DNA of 64,000 bases from G963675935 sp963803125 (GTDB taxonomy: Bacteria; Planctomycetota; Planctomycetia; Pirellulales; Thermoguttaceae), in the NCBI GenBank assembly GCA_963803125.1, contig CAWDLR010000003.1:1798001-1862000 (forward strand). Reading direction: 5' to 3'. Positions within the stretch are counted from its first letter, which is position 1, and each line of letters starts with the position of its first letter. A model generated the notes under the pieces. It did not search any database. It was given only the letters and a program-made list of their open reading frames with translations, and was not told the DNA's origin. Both the position numbers and the translations under genes were made by a program. Below are positions 26,353-37,249 of the stretch, piece after piece.

Positions 26353-26519
26353 GGGGCCGGGGGTTAGTGGTCAGCGGCCAGAAACATGGACCTAGCTAGA
26401 CGAAGGGACTCCCGACCGCGATCCCCCGAACCTGCTTTTAACCCCAGCCCCTAGTCCTTGACCCCCAGCCCCTAGCTCCTGTCCCTACCATACCTTCCCC
26501 GGCAGCCTGGGGCAATCGG

Positions 26520-26547
26520 TTGACAGTCGGCCCTGGTCGAGGATAAA
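26520..26547 (+). promoter_or_regulatory. Probable sigma-70-type promoter of the pilus operon
   Basis: A consensus -35 TTGACA at 26520-26525 is followed by a 16-base spacer and a GATAAA -10 at 26542-26547. It lies about 130 bases before the pilM start. The pilM ribosome binding site is 'ggaggg' near 26659-26664. The remaining sequence between the minisatellite and pilM shows no gene. Confidence 0.55.
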
Positions 26548-26680
26548 TTAGAGACATCGGGATAGGCAGCCTAATTGGAGCATATCTTGACAGGCCAGCC
26601 TCGGGCCTGGGGCTGTCAGGAACGGAGAGTCTGCGTCTATTCGAGCCGTTTCGGGCCGGTCTCGACGGAGGGTTCAGGTT

Positions 26681-28841
26681 ATGGCAAGTGGTGCTGTTTG
26701 GGGCATCGACATCGGCCAATGCGCACTGAAGGCTCTGCGGTGCCGCGCCCACGAGAACCCGAAAAAGATCGTTGCCGAGGCCTTCGACTACATCGAGTAT
26801 CCCAAGATTCTTAGCCAGCCCGGCTCCGATCCGGCCGAGTTGATCGGCGACGCGCTGAAGCAGTTCCTTTCGCGCAACACGGTGCTGGGCGATCGGGTGG
26901 CGGTGTCGGTCTCCGGCCAGGCCGGCCTGGCCCGTTTCATCAAGCTGCCGCCGCTGGAGGCGAAGAAGATCCCCGATCTGGTCCGTTATGAAGCCCGGCA
27001 GCAGATCCCCTTCGACCTGAACGACGTGGTCTGGGATTATCAGCGGATGGGCGGCGGGAGCGTGGAGGAGGGATTCGCGCTGGATACGGAGATCGGCCTG
27101 TTCGCCATGAAGCGCGACGCGGTCTTTCGCGCGCTCGATCCGTTCCTGAAGCTCGACATCGCGGTCGATGTCGTCCAGCTTACGCCGCTGGTGTTGTACA
27201 ACTTCTTGGTTTTCGACCAGATGGGCGACCTGCCTCCGCCCGAGGAGTTCGACCCCGAGAATCCGCCGGAGTCGGCAGTCATCATCTCGATGGGGACCGA
27301 CGCGACCGACCTGGTAATCACCAACGGCTTCCGCGTTTGGCAGCGGAGCATCCCGATCGGCGGCAGCCATTTCACCAAGGCGCTCACCCGCGAGTTGAAA
27401 CTCACCTTCGCCAAGGCCGAGCACCTGAAGCGGAACGCCACCCAGGCCGCCGATCCGAAGGCGGTCTTCCAGGCGATGAAACCCACGTTCAGCGACCTGC
27501 TGACGGAGTTGCAGCGCTCGATCGGCTATTTCTCGAATCTTGATCGGGCGGCGAAGATCGGTCGCGTGGTGGCGTTGGGTAACGCCATGAAATTGCCCGG
27601 CCTGCGCCGCTATCTCTCGCAGAGCTTGGGCTACAACATCGAGAAGATCGAGTCGTTCCACGGGCTGGAGGGCGCGCAGGTCGTCGGCTCGCCCACCTTC
27701 CAGGAGAACCTGCTCTCGTTCGGCGTGAGCTACGGGCTGGCGTTGCAGGGCTTGGAGAAGGGGACAGTCCACACCAACCTGCTGCCGCGCGAGATCGTGC
27801 GCAGCCGGCTGATCAAGCGGAAGAAGCCCTGGGCGGTAGCTGCGGCGGCGTTGGTGCTGCTCGGCTGCGCCGTCAATTATGCGGCCCGTTCCTTGGCGCT
27901 GGGCGGCGTGAACGATCCCGCCTGGCAGCCCGCGCAACGCCTGGCCGCCGACCTGAGGGCCAAAGTTCGACAAATTCGGCACCGATAAGACTCAGGCAGA
28001 ACAGAAGTTCACTGACACCGACCAGGTCGGCAAGCATCTGGTGGGCAACATGGACGGGCGGATTCGCTGGCTGGAATTGCTCAAGGCGATCAACGCCTGC
28101 CTGCCGCAGCCGAGAGAGCCGGAGCCGATCGACGAGAAGGCCAAGGACAAGGAGGCCGCCCGCACCGCCGAGATCATGCAACGGCCGGAACTGCACATCA
28201 TCAATCTGGATTGCGTCGATGTGGACGACATCGCGGCATGGAAGACCGCCACTGATCCGATGCGCGGCAAGGCCGCCGATGCAGCCGCGGCCGCCGGCGG
28301 GACAGCCGCCCCCGCTCCCGCCCCCACCCCCGCCGCCGACCAGCCGGCCGCCGACAGTCCGTCGGGCTCGAGCGAGGCGTCAACCAGCAAGGGGCCGACG
28401 TGGATCATTCAACTCGCCGGGTACCACTTCCACAACGCCGACACGTACAACCAGGGGGCGAAGTACCTCAACAACACGCTGATCAAAGCCCTCCGTGAGA
28501 AGACGATCGAACTGCCCAACGCAGACGGCAAGGGAAGTGAACTCGTTTCGATGGAGGAGCTGGGCATCAGTTACCCGACCATCATCAAGCATTCACAGTT
28601 GGAGGAATGTCCCCTGACCGATCCCAACGTGGAGAATTCGGACATGGGAGGCATGGGCCCGATCGGGCATCCGATGGCGGCCGACAATGCGGGGCCCAAG
28701 CTGGTCAAGCCGCTGAAGTTCGAGTTCGTCGTGCAGTTCTGCTGGCAGCCCAAGACTCCGGCGGAACGCCGAAAAGCCAAGGAAGCCGCGGAAAAAGCCA
28801 AAAAGGCGGCACAGGCCGCCAACAACATGGGCCAACCCTAG
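26681..28841 (+). CDS. pilM: Type IV pilus assembly protein PilM with fused PilN-like C-terminus (frameshifted)
   Basis: The first frame (435 residues) is a PilM/FtsA-like actin-fold ATPase: 'VWGIDIGQCALKALRCRA' at the N-terminus, 'LVRYEARQQIPFDLNDVVWD' (the PilM motif) and 'LDRAAKIGRVVALGNAMKLP'. Near residue 390 a membrane segment 'AVAAAALVLLGCAVNYAA' begins. The frame ends at 27988, but the neighbouring frame continues as 'KFDKFGTDKTQAEQKFTD' and on to 28841. An extra A in AAA at 27962-27964 explains this, giving about 719 residues. The C-terminal part is periplasmic and Pro/Ala-rich, resembling a PilN-like extension. It acts at the inner membrane in pilus or pseudopilus assembly and heads the operon ending in a secretin. 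Confidence 0.85.
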
Positions 28842-28848
28842 GGCGGTT

Positions 28849-30540
28849 ATGGACAAACTCAAGATATTCCTCGCCAACGCCAAGAAGCACCAGTTCTGGA
28901 TCTGCTGCGGCGTGATGTTGTTGGTTTCGCTGGGCTGCTGGTGGTGGGCATCCAGCGCGGTGGCAAAGCTCTACGACACCCGGGAAACGGCGATTAAGGG
29001 CAGTTTCGACGGGGCCAAGGTCCAGCCCGGCGCTCCGAACCAAAAGGTAATTGACAGGATCGAGCAGCAACGCAAGGACCTGAGCCAGAAAGTCTATGAC
29101 GCTTGGAAGAGCATCTACGACCAGCAGCAGAAGAACTGCGTCTTTCCCACCGAAGTCCTTGGTAAGGAGTTCGAGAAGGCCTTCAAGAAGCTCCAACTAC
29201 CGAAAGGCGAGCTCGATTCGGAATACCTGGAGATATACCAGAACCACATCAAGCAATATCTCCCCGAACTTGGCAAGATCATCAACGTTCGTCACGAGGT
29301 TGACAAAGGAGATGGGACGGCTCCGGCCGGGGTGCCTCTCGGTCCGCGTCCGCCTCGTCAGGGCGGCTTCGGCGGCGTCCGAGGCGGCGGCTTCGGTGGC
29401 CCCGGCGGCTTCGGCGGCGTCCGAGGCGGCGGGACCGCAGGGGCTCTCGGCGGCCGCAACGGCGGGATGGTGCCGGGCTTGCCGCCGAACATCGGCGGCG
29501 GGGGCCCGATGCAACCGCTCGGAGGCGGCACCGACGCGGACAAGGAGTACGCCGGCGTCGTCGATTGGGACGAAGGCGACTTCGCCAGCACGTTGGCGGC
29601 CCACTTCGATTGGCTAGGCCGGGCGCCGACGACGATCGAGGTGGTGATGGCCGAGGAAGACCTTTCCGTTTACCAGACGCTGCTGAACGTCATCAAGAGG
29701 GTCAACGCCGGGGCGAGCACCCAGGCCAACGCCCCGATCAAACGCATCATCGCCCTGGACATCGGCAGGGACGCGAGGTCTGGTTGGGACGAAGCCCGGC
29801 AAGCTGTGTTTGTCCACTCCCGCACCACCCTCGGCGGACAACAACAACAGGGCGGGCAGCAGGGGCCGCTATCGCGCGAGCAACAAGAGGAAGAGACGCT
29901 TTTCGCGAATCGCTACATCGATGACAAAGGGGACCCTCTCCCTTACGATCCCGAATACCCTCACGCCAAGCATCCCAATATCGAGTTCAAAATGATGCCG
30001 GTCTTCTTGAGCTTCGTGATGGATCAGCGCCGCCTGCCGACGTTGTTGGTCGAATGCGCCAACTCCGGTATGAAAATCGAGGTGCGGGGCGTCCGGGTGC
30101 TCAAGGAGATGGTTCCGCCGTTTGATCCGGGCACCGGCGGGGGCGGTGGTGGGGGCGGCGGCGGTTTTGGGGGTGGCGGCGGCGGCGGCTTTGGCGGTGG
30201 GGGCATAAGGGCGCTAGGCGGCGGCGGGCCTGGGGCCTTGGGAGTTCCACCACCGCCCGGCGGCATGATGCGCGGCGGCAGTAGGGGAGGGATAACGCCG
30301 CCGATGCGGCCTTCCGGCCATGCTCCCGCTGCCGGCGGCGGTGGTGCCCCGCAGGACGTCACCGGGCAATTCGATGTGCCGGTGCAACTGTGCGCCGTCA
30401 TCTACATCTACAATCCACCCGACCGGGCGAAACTGGATATCCCGGAGGAGAAGACTCCAGCCGAGGCGGCCGCTGCCGCATCGCCGCCGGCCAATGCCCC
30501 AGTTCTGCCGCCGTCGCCCAACCCGACTCCACGGAAGTGA
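28849..30540 (+). CDS. Membrane-anchored glycine-rich protein of the pilus operon
   Basis: 563 residues starting seven bases after the PilM stop. Residues 15-40 'QFWICCGVMLLVSLGCWWWA' form a single N-terminal membrane anchor, followed by a helical region ('KVIDRIEQQRKDLSQKVYDA') and glycine-rich linkers made of G-G-F/G-G-G repeats at about 165-215 and 425-480. The part between the linkers ('DLSVYQTLLNVIKRVNAGA') is globular. Topology and position suggest a PilO/PilN-like partner of the secretion system, but I do not recognise a named family. The C-terminus is Pro/Ala-rich. Confidence 0.7.
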   Translation: MDKLKIFLANAKKHQFWICCGVMLLVSLGCWWWASSAVAKLYDTRETAIKGSFDGAKVQPGAPNQKVIDRIEQQRKDLSQKVYDAWKSIYDQQQKNCVFPTEVLGKEFEKAFKKLQLPKGELDSEYLEIYQNHIKQYLPELGKIINVRHEVDKGDGTAPAGVPLGPRPPRQGGFGGVRGGGFGGPGGFGGVRGGGTAGALGGRNGGMVPGLPPNIGGGGPMQPLGGGTDADKEYAGVVDWDEGDFASTLAAHFDWLGRAPTTIEVVMAEEDLSVYQTLLNVIKRVNAGASTQANAPIKRIIALDIGRDARSGWDEARQAVFVHSRTTLGGQQQQGGQQGPLSREQQEEETLFANRYIDDKGDPLPYDPEYPHAKHPNIEFKMMPVFLSFVMDQRRLPTLLVECANSGMKIEVRGVRVLKEMVPPFDPGTGGGGGGGGGGFGGGGGGGFGGGGIRALGGGGPGALGVPPPPGGMMRGGSRGGITPPMRPSGHAPAAGGGGAPQDVTGQFDVPVQLCAVIYIYNPPDRAKLDIPEEKTPAEAAAAASPPANAPVLPPSPNPTPRK

Positions 30541-30543
30541 GTT

Positions 30544-32666
30544 ATGAAAAAGCCAAAACTGCGATTGGACAAAGCGGCGATCCAGAAGTTCTTCATCGAG
30601 AACGTCGAGAAGATCGTCTTTGCGCTCCTGGCGCTGGTCTTTGTGCTCTTCATCTATTCGGCGTTCACAGTAAGACACTACGGTGGCACGCCTGAGGACT
30701 TGAATGTCGCGGTGAGAAAAGGGGGGGAAGAACTCAATCGCGGTGGGGATCCGCCGAACGACAACAAATTGGAGGTGCGGGACTACTTCGTTCAGGCCAA
30801 GCAGAACAGCCTGCCCACTAGCGAGAAGCTCTATCCCAGGCTGGCCACCTGGGATGCGGCCATCTTCCCGAAGCGCGATCTCCGCGGCGAGCCGGAGTTG
30901 TTCGCCGTCGAGGGCCTCCGCGGAACGGCAGGTTTCGGCGCCATGTCGGTGCTGGTGGATCCGCCAGGCGGCGGGAATCCGCAAGGCGGGATGCCCCAGG
31001 CAGCGGCGGAAATCCGCGGCCAGCGGTGGGTCGTGCTCACCGGCGTCGTCTCCTACGACAAGGAGCTGCGGGCTTTTGAGGACGCCTTGAGGAATGCTGG
31101 CCCCAGCATCGAATGCTACGATCCGCAGCGCGACCTGCCCTACTACGTCGCCTGTGACGTGCAACGCATCGAAGTTTCCAGTGGCGCCGACGCGACGAAA
31201 CCCGTCTGGGAAAACGTCCCCGTCATCTCGTCGTTCAAAGCCATGAGCGAGGCGATGAAACGGTGGGCCCAGCCGCCGGCTCAAGACGTCATTGCACAGG
31301 AGCATTTCTTCCAAGCCAGGCCGACGGCGCTCGCGTTCCCGCTGCCCAGCCTTGTTGGGTCGCAGTGGGGTGAGACTGTGGCCCACGTACCGGAGATCCC
31401 GCTGGCTGATTCCGTCCCAGGCGCGGCGCCGACACCGCCGCCAGACAAGGTCGTGCCGCCGAAGGACACAGGACCAAAACCCGCGGGCGATGCAGGGGTT
31501 CCAGAGGATCAGTACGGCGACAACCCCGCCGAACAGGCCGGTCCGATGGGCGGCGGTCCCACCCCGGGCCCCGCGGCTCCGGCGGCCGCCGGCGTGCCCT
31601 CTCTCCTCTTCCGCTTCCTCGACTTCAACGTCCAGCCCGGAAAACAGTACGCCTATCGCGTGCGGCTGGTGCTGCGAAACCCGAACTACAAAGTGCGAAC
31701 CTCGTGGCTAAAAGACCCGAAACTGGCCGCCGAACAGTTTCTGAAAACGAAGTGGTCGTCGGACGAGAGCGAGCAGCCCCTGCTGGTCACGGTGGCCGAC
31801 GATACGCGGGTTTTGGCCGTCTCCGTCACCAGCAAGGCCCGCGAGCCGGTGGGCAAAGTCCTTGTCAACAGGTGGTCGAGACAGCGCGGCTGTGAAACGC
31901 ACAACGAGTTCGACGTGGTTCGCGGGCAGGTGCTCGATTTTCCCGACGTGACCGCCAGGCCCGAGAACCAGAACGGCGGCGCGGGAGTGCCTCCCGGCGG
32001 ACCCGGCGGCGGCGGGATGATGCCGTTGGGCGGCAGAGGCTCCGGCGGCATGATGCCCATTGGCCCCGGCGGCTTTGGTGGTCGTGGAATGGGTCCCGGC
32101 GCCGTTGGCGGTCCCGGCGGCTTTGGCGGTCGCGGAATGGGCCCCGGCGCCGTTGGCGGTCCCGGCGGCTACGGTCCCGGCGCCCTTGGCGGTCCCGGCG
32201 GCTACGGTCCCGGTGCCCTTGGCGGTCCCGGCGGCTACGGTCCCGGTGCCCTTGGCGGGGGCGGGATTCGCCCCGGCGGGAACATGCCCGGCGGGCCGCC
32301 CGGCGGCGGCGTCCCCATCGGCGGATCGTTCAAAGTGAACTACATCACTCACGCAATCATCGTCGATTTCCGCGGCGGCGAGCTGCTCCGCGGCCGAAAA
32401 ACAGGCACCAGCCACAGTCTGCACCTCTCGGCGCCCGGCGCGATCCTCATGCAAGATCGCGATGGAAACCTGATCGTCCACGACGAGTTGGACGATTTGC
32501 CGGAGTACAAGAAAATCGTCCCCCCCAATCGCCCGCCGAGCACGTAGAACCGCAGCCCGGCAAGCACGGCGGTGACCACGCGGCCGCAAAAGGTGGCGGC
32601 GCCCACGGCAAGGCTCCGCCCCCAGGCCACAAGACGCCCGGCGGAAAAAAAGGGCCGAAACCTTAG
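30544..32666 (+). CDS. Second membrane-anchored pilus-operon protein with GPGGYGPGALG repeats (frameshift near C-terminus)
   Basis: Starts four bases after the previous stop. Residues 1-45 have a basic N-terminus and the membrane segment 'IVFALLALVFVLFIYSAF'. A globular region follows ('RGQRWVVLTGVVSYDKELRA') and then a long disordered stretch of repeats 'GPGGYGPGALG' at about residues 515-575. The first frame stops at 32547 after 'IVPPNRPPST', but one missing C in the C7 run at 32520-32526 would lead into a plausible basic tail 'KHGGDHAAAKGGG' ending at 32666. Probably a periplasmic scaffold of the pilus or secretion complex. No family name is assigned. Confidence 0.65.
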
Positions 32667-32839
32667 TCCGTATCTTGCATCACGGTCGCGCGGAACGTCC
32701 CTGCCCGCCCGATATGCCGTGTTCTGCGGGGCAGACAGGCTGCGTAGTCTCGGCAAACGCGGCAAACGCAATCTCTCGTCGGCGGGCCAAGAAAAGGCGA
32801 AACTCCCTTCTTCGGCCACGGAATCTTCTGGAACTGGCC

Positions 32840-32868
32840 TTGACCGCCTGGCCGCCCGTCGCTATTTA
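32840..32868 (+). promoter_or_regulatory. Probable promoter of the secretin gene
   Basis: TTGACC at 32840-32845, exactly 17 bases of spacer, then TATTTA at 32863-32868. It lies in the 317-base gap (32667-32983) between the Gly-rich protein and the secretin; nothing else was recognised in this gap. The secretin could therefore be expressed separately from pilM. Confidence 0.55.
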
Positions 32869-32983
32869 AGCCCTCCTCATCAACCGCACTTTCAAGATTC
32901 GATCTCGAACTCGGCCTTCTTCGATGTCCGGCAGGCGGAAGAACGCTGGCACAGAACGGATGAGTCTCACAAGGAGAGCTCTG

Positions 32984-35900
32984 TTGAAAACGACAATTTA
33001 CGTACTTGTCGGCTGGATCGCGCTGGCACTAATCTCGGCGAAGCACGTGACCGCGGGGTCCTTCAATGGCGCGTCGGAAACGTGGCTGGCGGCGGCGGCC
33101 CCAGGGCAAGCCAACCCGGCGGACAATCCGCCCGCCGACCCGCGGCGGCAAGCGGCCGATCTGCTCCGCCGCGCGCGGCAAGCGATGGCGGAGAAGGACT
33201 TCGTCGCGGCCGACTCGCTGATTTCACAGGCCGAGACCCTCGGCGTGAAATACAGCATCTTCTACACGGGAGACACGCCGGATCGGGCGCGGCGCGATCT
33301 GGAGCGCACGCGGAACGGCGCCGCAGCGGCCAAGCCGAGCGGGCTGCTGTCGCCGCTGGGCGGCAGCCGCGACAAGGTCCCCGCGTCGGACCCCTTCGCC
33401 GCGCACTCGATCGATCCAGCCACCGCCGCCAACGCGGGTCAGTCGGATCCGAACGCGCTGGCCGGCACGGCGGCGCGAGCGCCCACCGCGATGGGCCAAG
33501 CGGCAAATAGACCGAGCAACAGCCCGCTGCGCACAGCCCGGCTGGCGCTGGCCGTCGGCGACCTTCGCCGGGCGATGGAGTTCGTCCAACGCGCCAAGGC
33601 GACGCCGATGAGCTACGGACCCTCGGACGACACGCCCGACAAGGTCGAAGTGGCAATCCGGCGGCAACTGGACTTACAGGGGCTCGACAAGGGCACGGAG
33701 GCTTACGCCCGCGGCTGCTCGCGCAACTTGACGGAACAAGCCGACGCCCTGCTCCGCTGGAATGAATACGACGAGGCCGAGCGGCTCGCCCGCCGAGCGG
33801 CCGCCCTGAGGATCGATTACGGGCCGTTCGAGCAGAAGCCGCTGGAATTGCTGCAAAAAATCGCCAGTGCCCGCCGACAGGAACGCAGTGCAGCGGCCGC
33901 GGTCGAAATGCCGGGCTACGCCAATGCCTCGGGCGGCGGAGCGAATCTCGTCTCGCGGCAACGAGCGGTGGAGTTGATCGGACAGGCGCGGGATGCGATC
34001 GGCGCGGGCCGGTTGGATCAGGCCGAGATGCTCGCCCGCCAGGCCCAGCAGATCGTTCCCAACACCGCCTTTGCCCCGGGCGAGGATTGTCCGGAGTTGG
34101 TTCTGCTCGATCTGCAACGGTTAAAGCAGCGCACGCCGTCGGCAGTGGTGCCCGCCGGCGGTCAATACGCCGGCCAGGGTGATGCAAACGTCGCCACGGC
34201 CGCCGTCTACAATCCAGCCAGCGATCAGACGCGGAACATGACGGCGTCGGGTACGGAACCGGGTTTCCCGGACAATCAGGGCGTGCAGCCCGGAAGCCGA
34301 TACGCCCAGGTTTCGCCGCCGAATCCGATGAGGCCGCCGGAGCCGCCGCGCCCCGAGAGCCCTAGCGGCGGACCGTCGCAGGGGATGGTGCTGTTCCAGC
34401 AGGGCGAAGCGGCGCTCCGGGCCCACGATACCGCGCGGGCCTACGCACTGTTCCGCCAGGCGACCAACTACCCCAACGATCTGGATCCCGACACCGCACG
34501 GCGCCTGCACGACCATCTGCAACTCCTCACCGGGCCGGGAGCAGCCGGGCCGGCCACCGCGGCGGGGCAACCGCCGACAATGGCCAGCCAGGCGGCCGCC
34601 CAGCAGCAGTTGCTCCTAAACCAGATTCGTACCGAACTGGCCCATCGCGAATCGACCGCCCGGGTGATGCGGGCGACCGATCCGAAGGGGGCGCTGGCGA
34701 TCTTGCAGGAGGCGCGGAAGAAGGTCGAAATGACCGCCGGACTCGATCCGCCCATCCGCGATCAATTCCTCCGCAGCGTAGATCGCGCCATCGCCGAGAC
34801 GAACCAGGTGATCGCGCAGAACCGCCCGCAGATCGAACTGAACGAGAAAAACACCCGCGTCGACCAGGACGTGCAACGCCGGCAACGGGTGAAGGTCGAG
34901 GTGCAGGAGAAGATCGCGATGAAGTGCGACGAGTACAACAGGCTCGTCGAAGAACAGCGCTATGCCGAGGCGGTCCAGGTTGCGAAGCAAGCGTCGGAGC
35001 TCGCTCCTCGCGAACCGGTGGTGATTCAGATGCTGGCCGAGGCGAAGTTGATTCAGAACTTCCGCGAGGCCGAGGCCATCCGTGACGCCAAGGCCGACGG
35101 CTTCGTTCGCGCGGAGAACAATGTGGAATGGTCGGGCGTCCCGTTCGACGACAATCGGCCGTACCAATTCGCCAACGACGGCAAGAACTGGGGCGATTTC
35201 ACCAAGGCGCGGATGAAATATGCCGGCGGCCGCCCGCGGCCGAAAACGGAGAGCGAAATCGAGATCGAAAAGAAGCTGCGCACGCCGGTCTCGCTGCAAT
35301 TCACCGCCGCCCCGCTGGGCCAGGTGATGGACTATCTGGCCAAGCTGGCGGAGGTCAACTTGTACCTCGATCCCACCGGGCTGACCGAGGAAGGCGTAAC
35401 CCGCGACACCCCGGTCACCATCAATCTGCCCAGCGAAATCATGCTCAAGAGCGCCTTGCACCTGATTCTCGAGCCGCTGCACTTAAGCTACGTGATCAAG
35501 GACCAGGTGCTGAAGGTCACCAGCGAGCAGATGCGCGACGTGCAGGTGTACACCTATGCGTATCCGGTGGGCGACCTGGTGATCCCGATCCCGAACTTCG
35601 TCCCCGGAATGAACACGGGGTTGGCCGGGGCATATACGAAAGCCATGGCCGACGTGAGCTACTTTGGCGGCGCCTTGACCGGCCCCTCGTTCAACCGCCG
35701 CGCCGCTGAACGTCGCCAGTAACAGCAAGCACGGCAACATGACCAGCAGCGCGGAACTGTTGGCCCAGCAGATGGGCGCTCCCACCAGCCACCTGCCGCC
35801 CGCCGGCGCGGCGCGAAACGGGCTGGTCGGCGGCTCCGGTCCCGGCGGCGCCGGCGGCGGCGTGCAGCCCGACTTCGACAGCCTGATCGACCTGATTACC

Positions 35901-37109
35901 TCGTCGATCAAGCCCACCTCGTGGGACGCGATGGGCGGCCCGGGCTCGATCATGCCGTTTGAGACCAACCTGAGCATCGTCGTCAGCCAAACCCAGGACG
36001 TGCACGAGGAGATCGTCGATCTGCTCGAGCAGTTGCGGCGGTTGCAGGACCTGCAAGTGACCATCGAAGTCCGCTTCATCACGCTGAACGACAACTTCTT
36101 CGAGCGCATCGGCGTGAGCTTCGATTTCGACACGAAGGACAACATTATCGGCAACAACGTCACGTTTTCGTCGCGAACCCCGCCGCCCACCATCGCCGCG
36201 GGCAATACCAACTTCGCCACCGCGGCCGGAATTCCGGGTGTCACGCAGAACGGCACGCGGACCATCACCGTGGGCATGAGTTCGCCCGGAATCTACAGTT
36301 CCGACCTTGACATCCCCTTTACGCAGAACAGTTACTCCTTGGCGGTGCCGCAGTTCGGCGGTTTTGACGCCACGGCCGGTGCGCAGCTAGGCTTCGCCAT
36401 CCTCAGCGACGTGGAAGCGTATTTCTTCATCAACGCCGCCCAAGGAGACAAGCGCAGCAATGTGCTGCAAGCGCCGAAGGTTACGCTCTTCAACGGCCAG
36501 CAGGCGTTCGTCTCCGACGAGGCGTACAGCCCCTTCGTGATCAGCGTGATTCCGGTGGTGGGCGACTTCGCCGCCGCCGAGCAACCGGTGATCGTGGTGC
36601 TCAACCAGGGCACGTCGATGACCGTGCAAGCGGTGGTCTCCAACGACCGGCGGTTCGTGCGGCTCACGGTCGTACCCTACTTCAGCAACATCGGCCAGGT
36701 GAATACCTTCCAGTTCACCGGCACGACGACGAGCACGACCGACACCACTCGCCAGGGACTGCTCACCCCGATCACCAGTGCGAACAAGATCTTCAACAAC
36801 AACGTGAACAACAACTCGGTGTCGAACACCGGCACGTCGGTGCAATTGCCCACCTTCGCCTCGGTCACGGTGTCGACGACGGTCAGTGTGCCCGACGGCG
36901 GCACGGTGCTGCTGGGCGGCATCAAGCGGTTGAGCGAGGGGCGCAACGAGTTCGGCGTGCCGCTGCTGAATAAGCTGCCGTATATCAATCGACTGTTCAA
37001 GAACGTGGGCATCGGCCGCGAGACGCAGAGCCTGATGATGATGGTCACGCCGCGAATCATCATTCAAGAGGAGGAAGAGGAGAAGCTAGGCATTCAAAGC
37101 GAGCAGTAA
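32984..37109 (+). CDS. Secretin (GspD/PilQ type) outer-membrane channel, frameshifted
   Basis: The reconstructed protein is about 1,375 residues. I choose the TTG at 32984 because 'aaggag' lies at 32971-32976 and it begins a signal peptide ('KTTIYVLVGWIALALISA'); an ATG at 32960 is the alternative. A long TPR-like helical region follows (residues about 30-740, for example 'AADLLRRARQAMAEKDFVAA'), then an STN-like domain ('VSLQFTAAPLGQVMDYLAKL', about 766-860). The frame breaks near 35695 (extra C), and the second frame carries the secretin core with 'FETNLSIVVSQTQDVHEEIV' and the hallmark 'VSVPDGGTVLLGGIKRLSEG'. It forms the outer-membrane pore of the pilus or type II-like system encoded upstream. 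Confidence 0.85.
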
Positions 37110-37194
37110 AGAGAATCGCCGGCCGGCACGCCTCGACCGAAGAGGAGGCGTGGACGGCGGGCTGCAACGACGTTAGGGCGTGAGCCCTCCCTGT

Positions 37195-37241
37195 GCCGCC
37201 GCCAGCTTTCCCCCCCAAGCTGGCGGCGGCCGCTTTTTTTT
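37195..37241 (+). terminator. Strong rho-independent terminator after the secretin gene
   Basis: A perfect 14-bp GC-rich stem (37195-37208 with 37217-37230) closes on an eight-base loop of mostly C and is followed, after CGC, by an uninterrupted T run (37234-37241). It ends the pilM-secretin operon and faces the convergent DUF4954 gene. Confidence 0.9.
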
Positions 37242-37249
37242 ACGAGAAA

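Noticed and set aside
26117..26353. 78-codon ORF made of 'GLGARDW' repeats
   Set aside because: Pure translation of the 21-bp minisatellite; no independent coding evidence.
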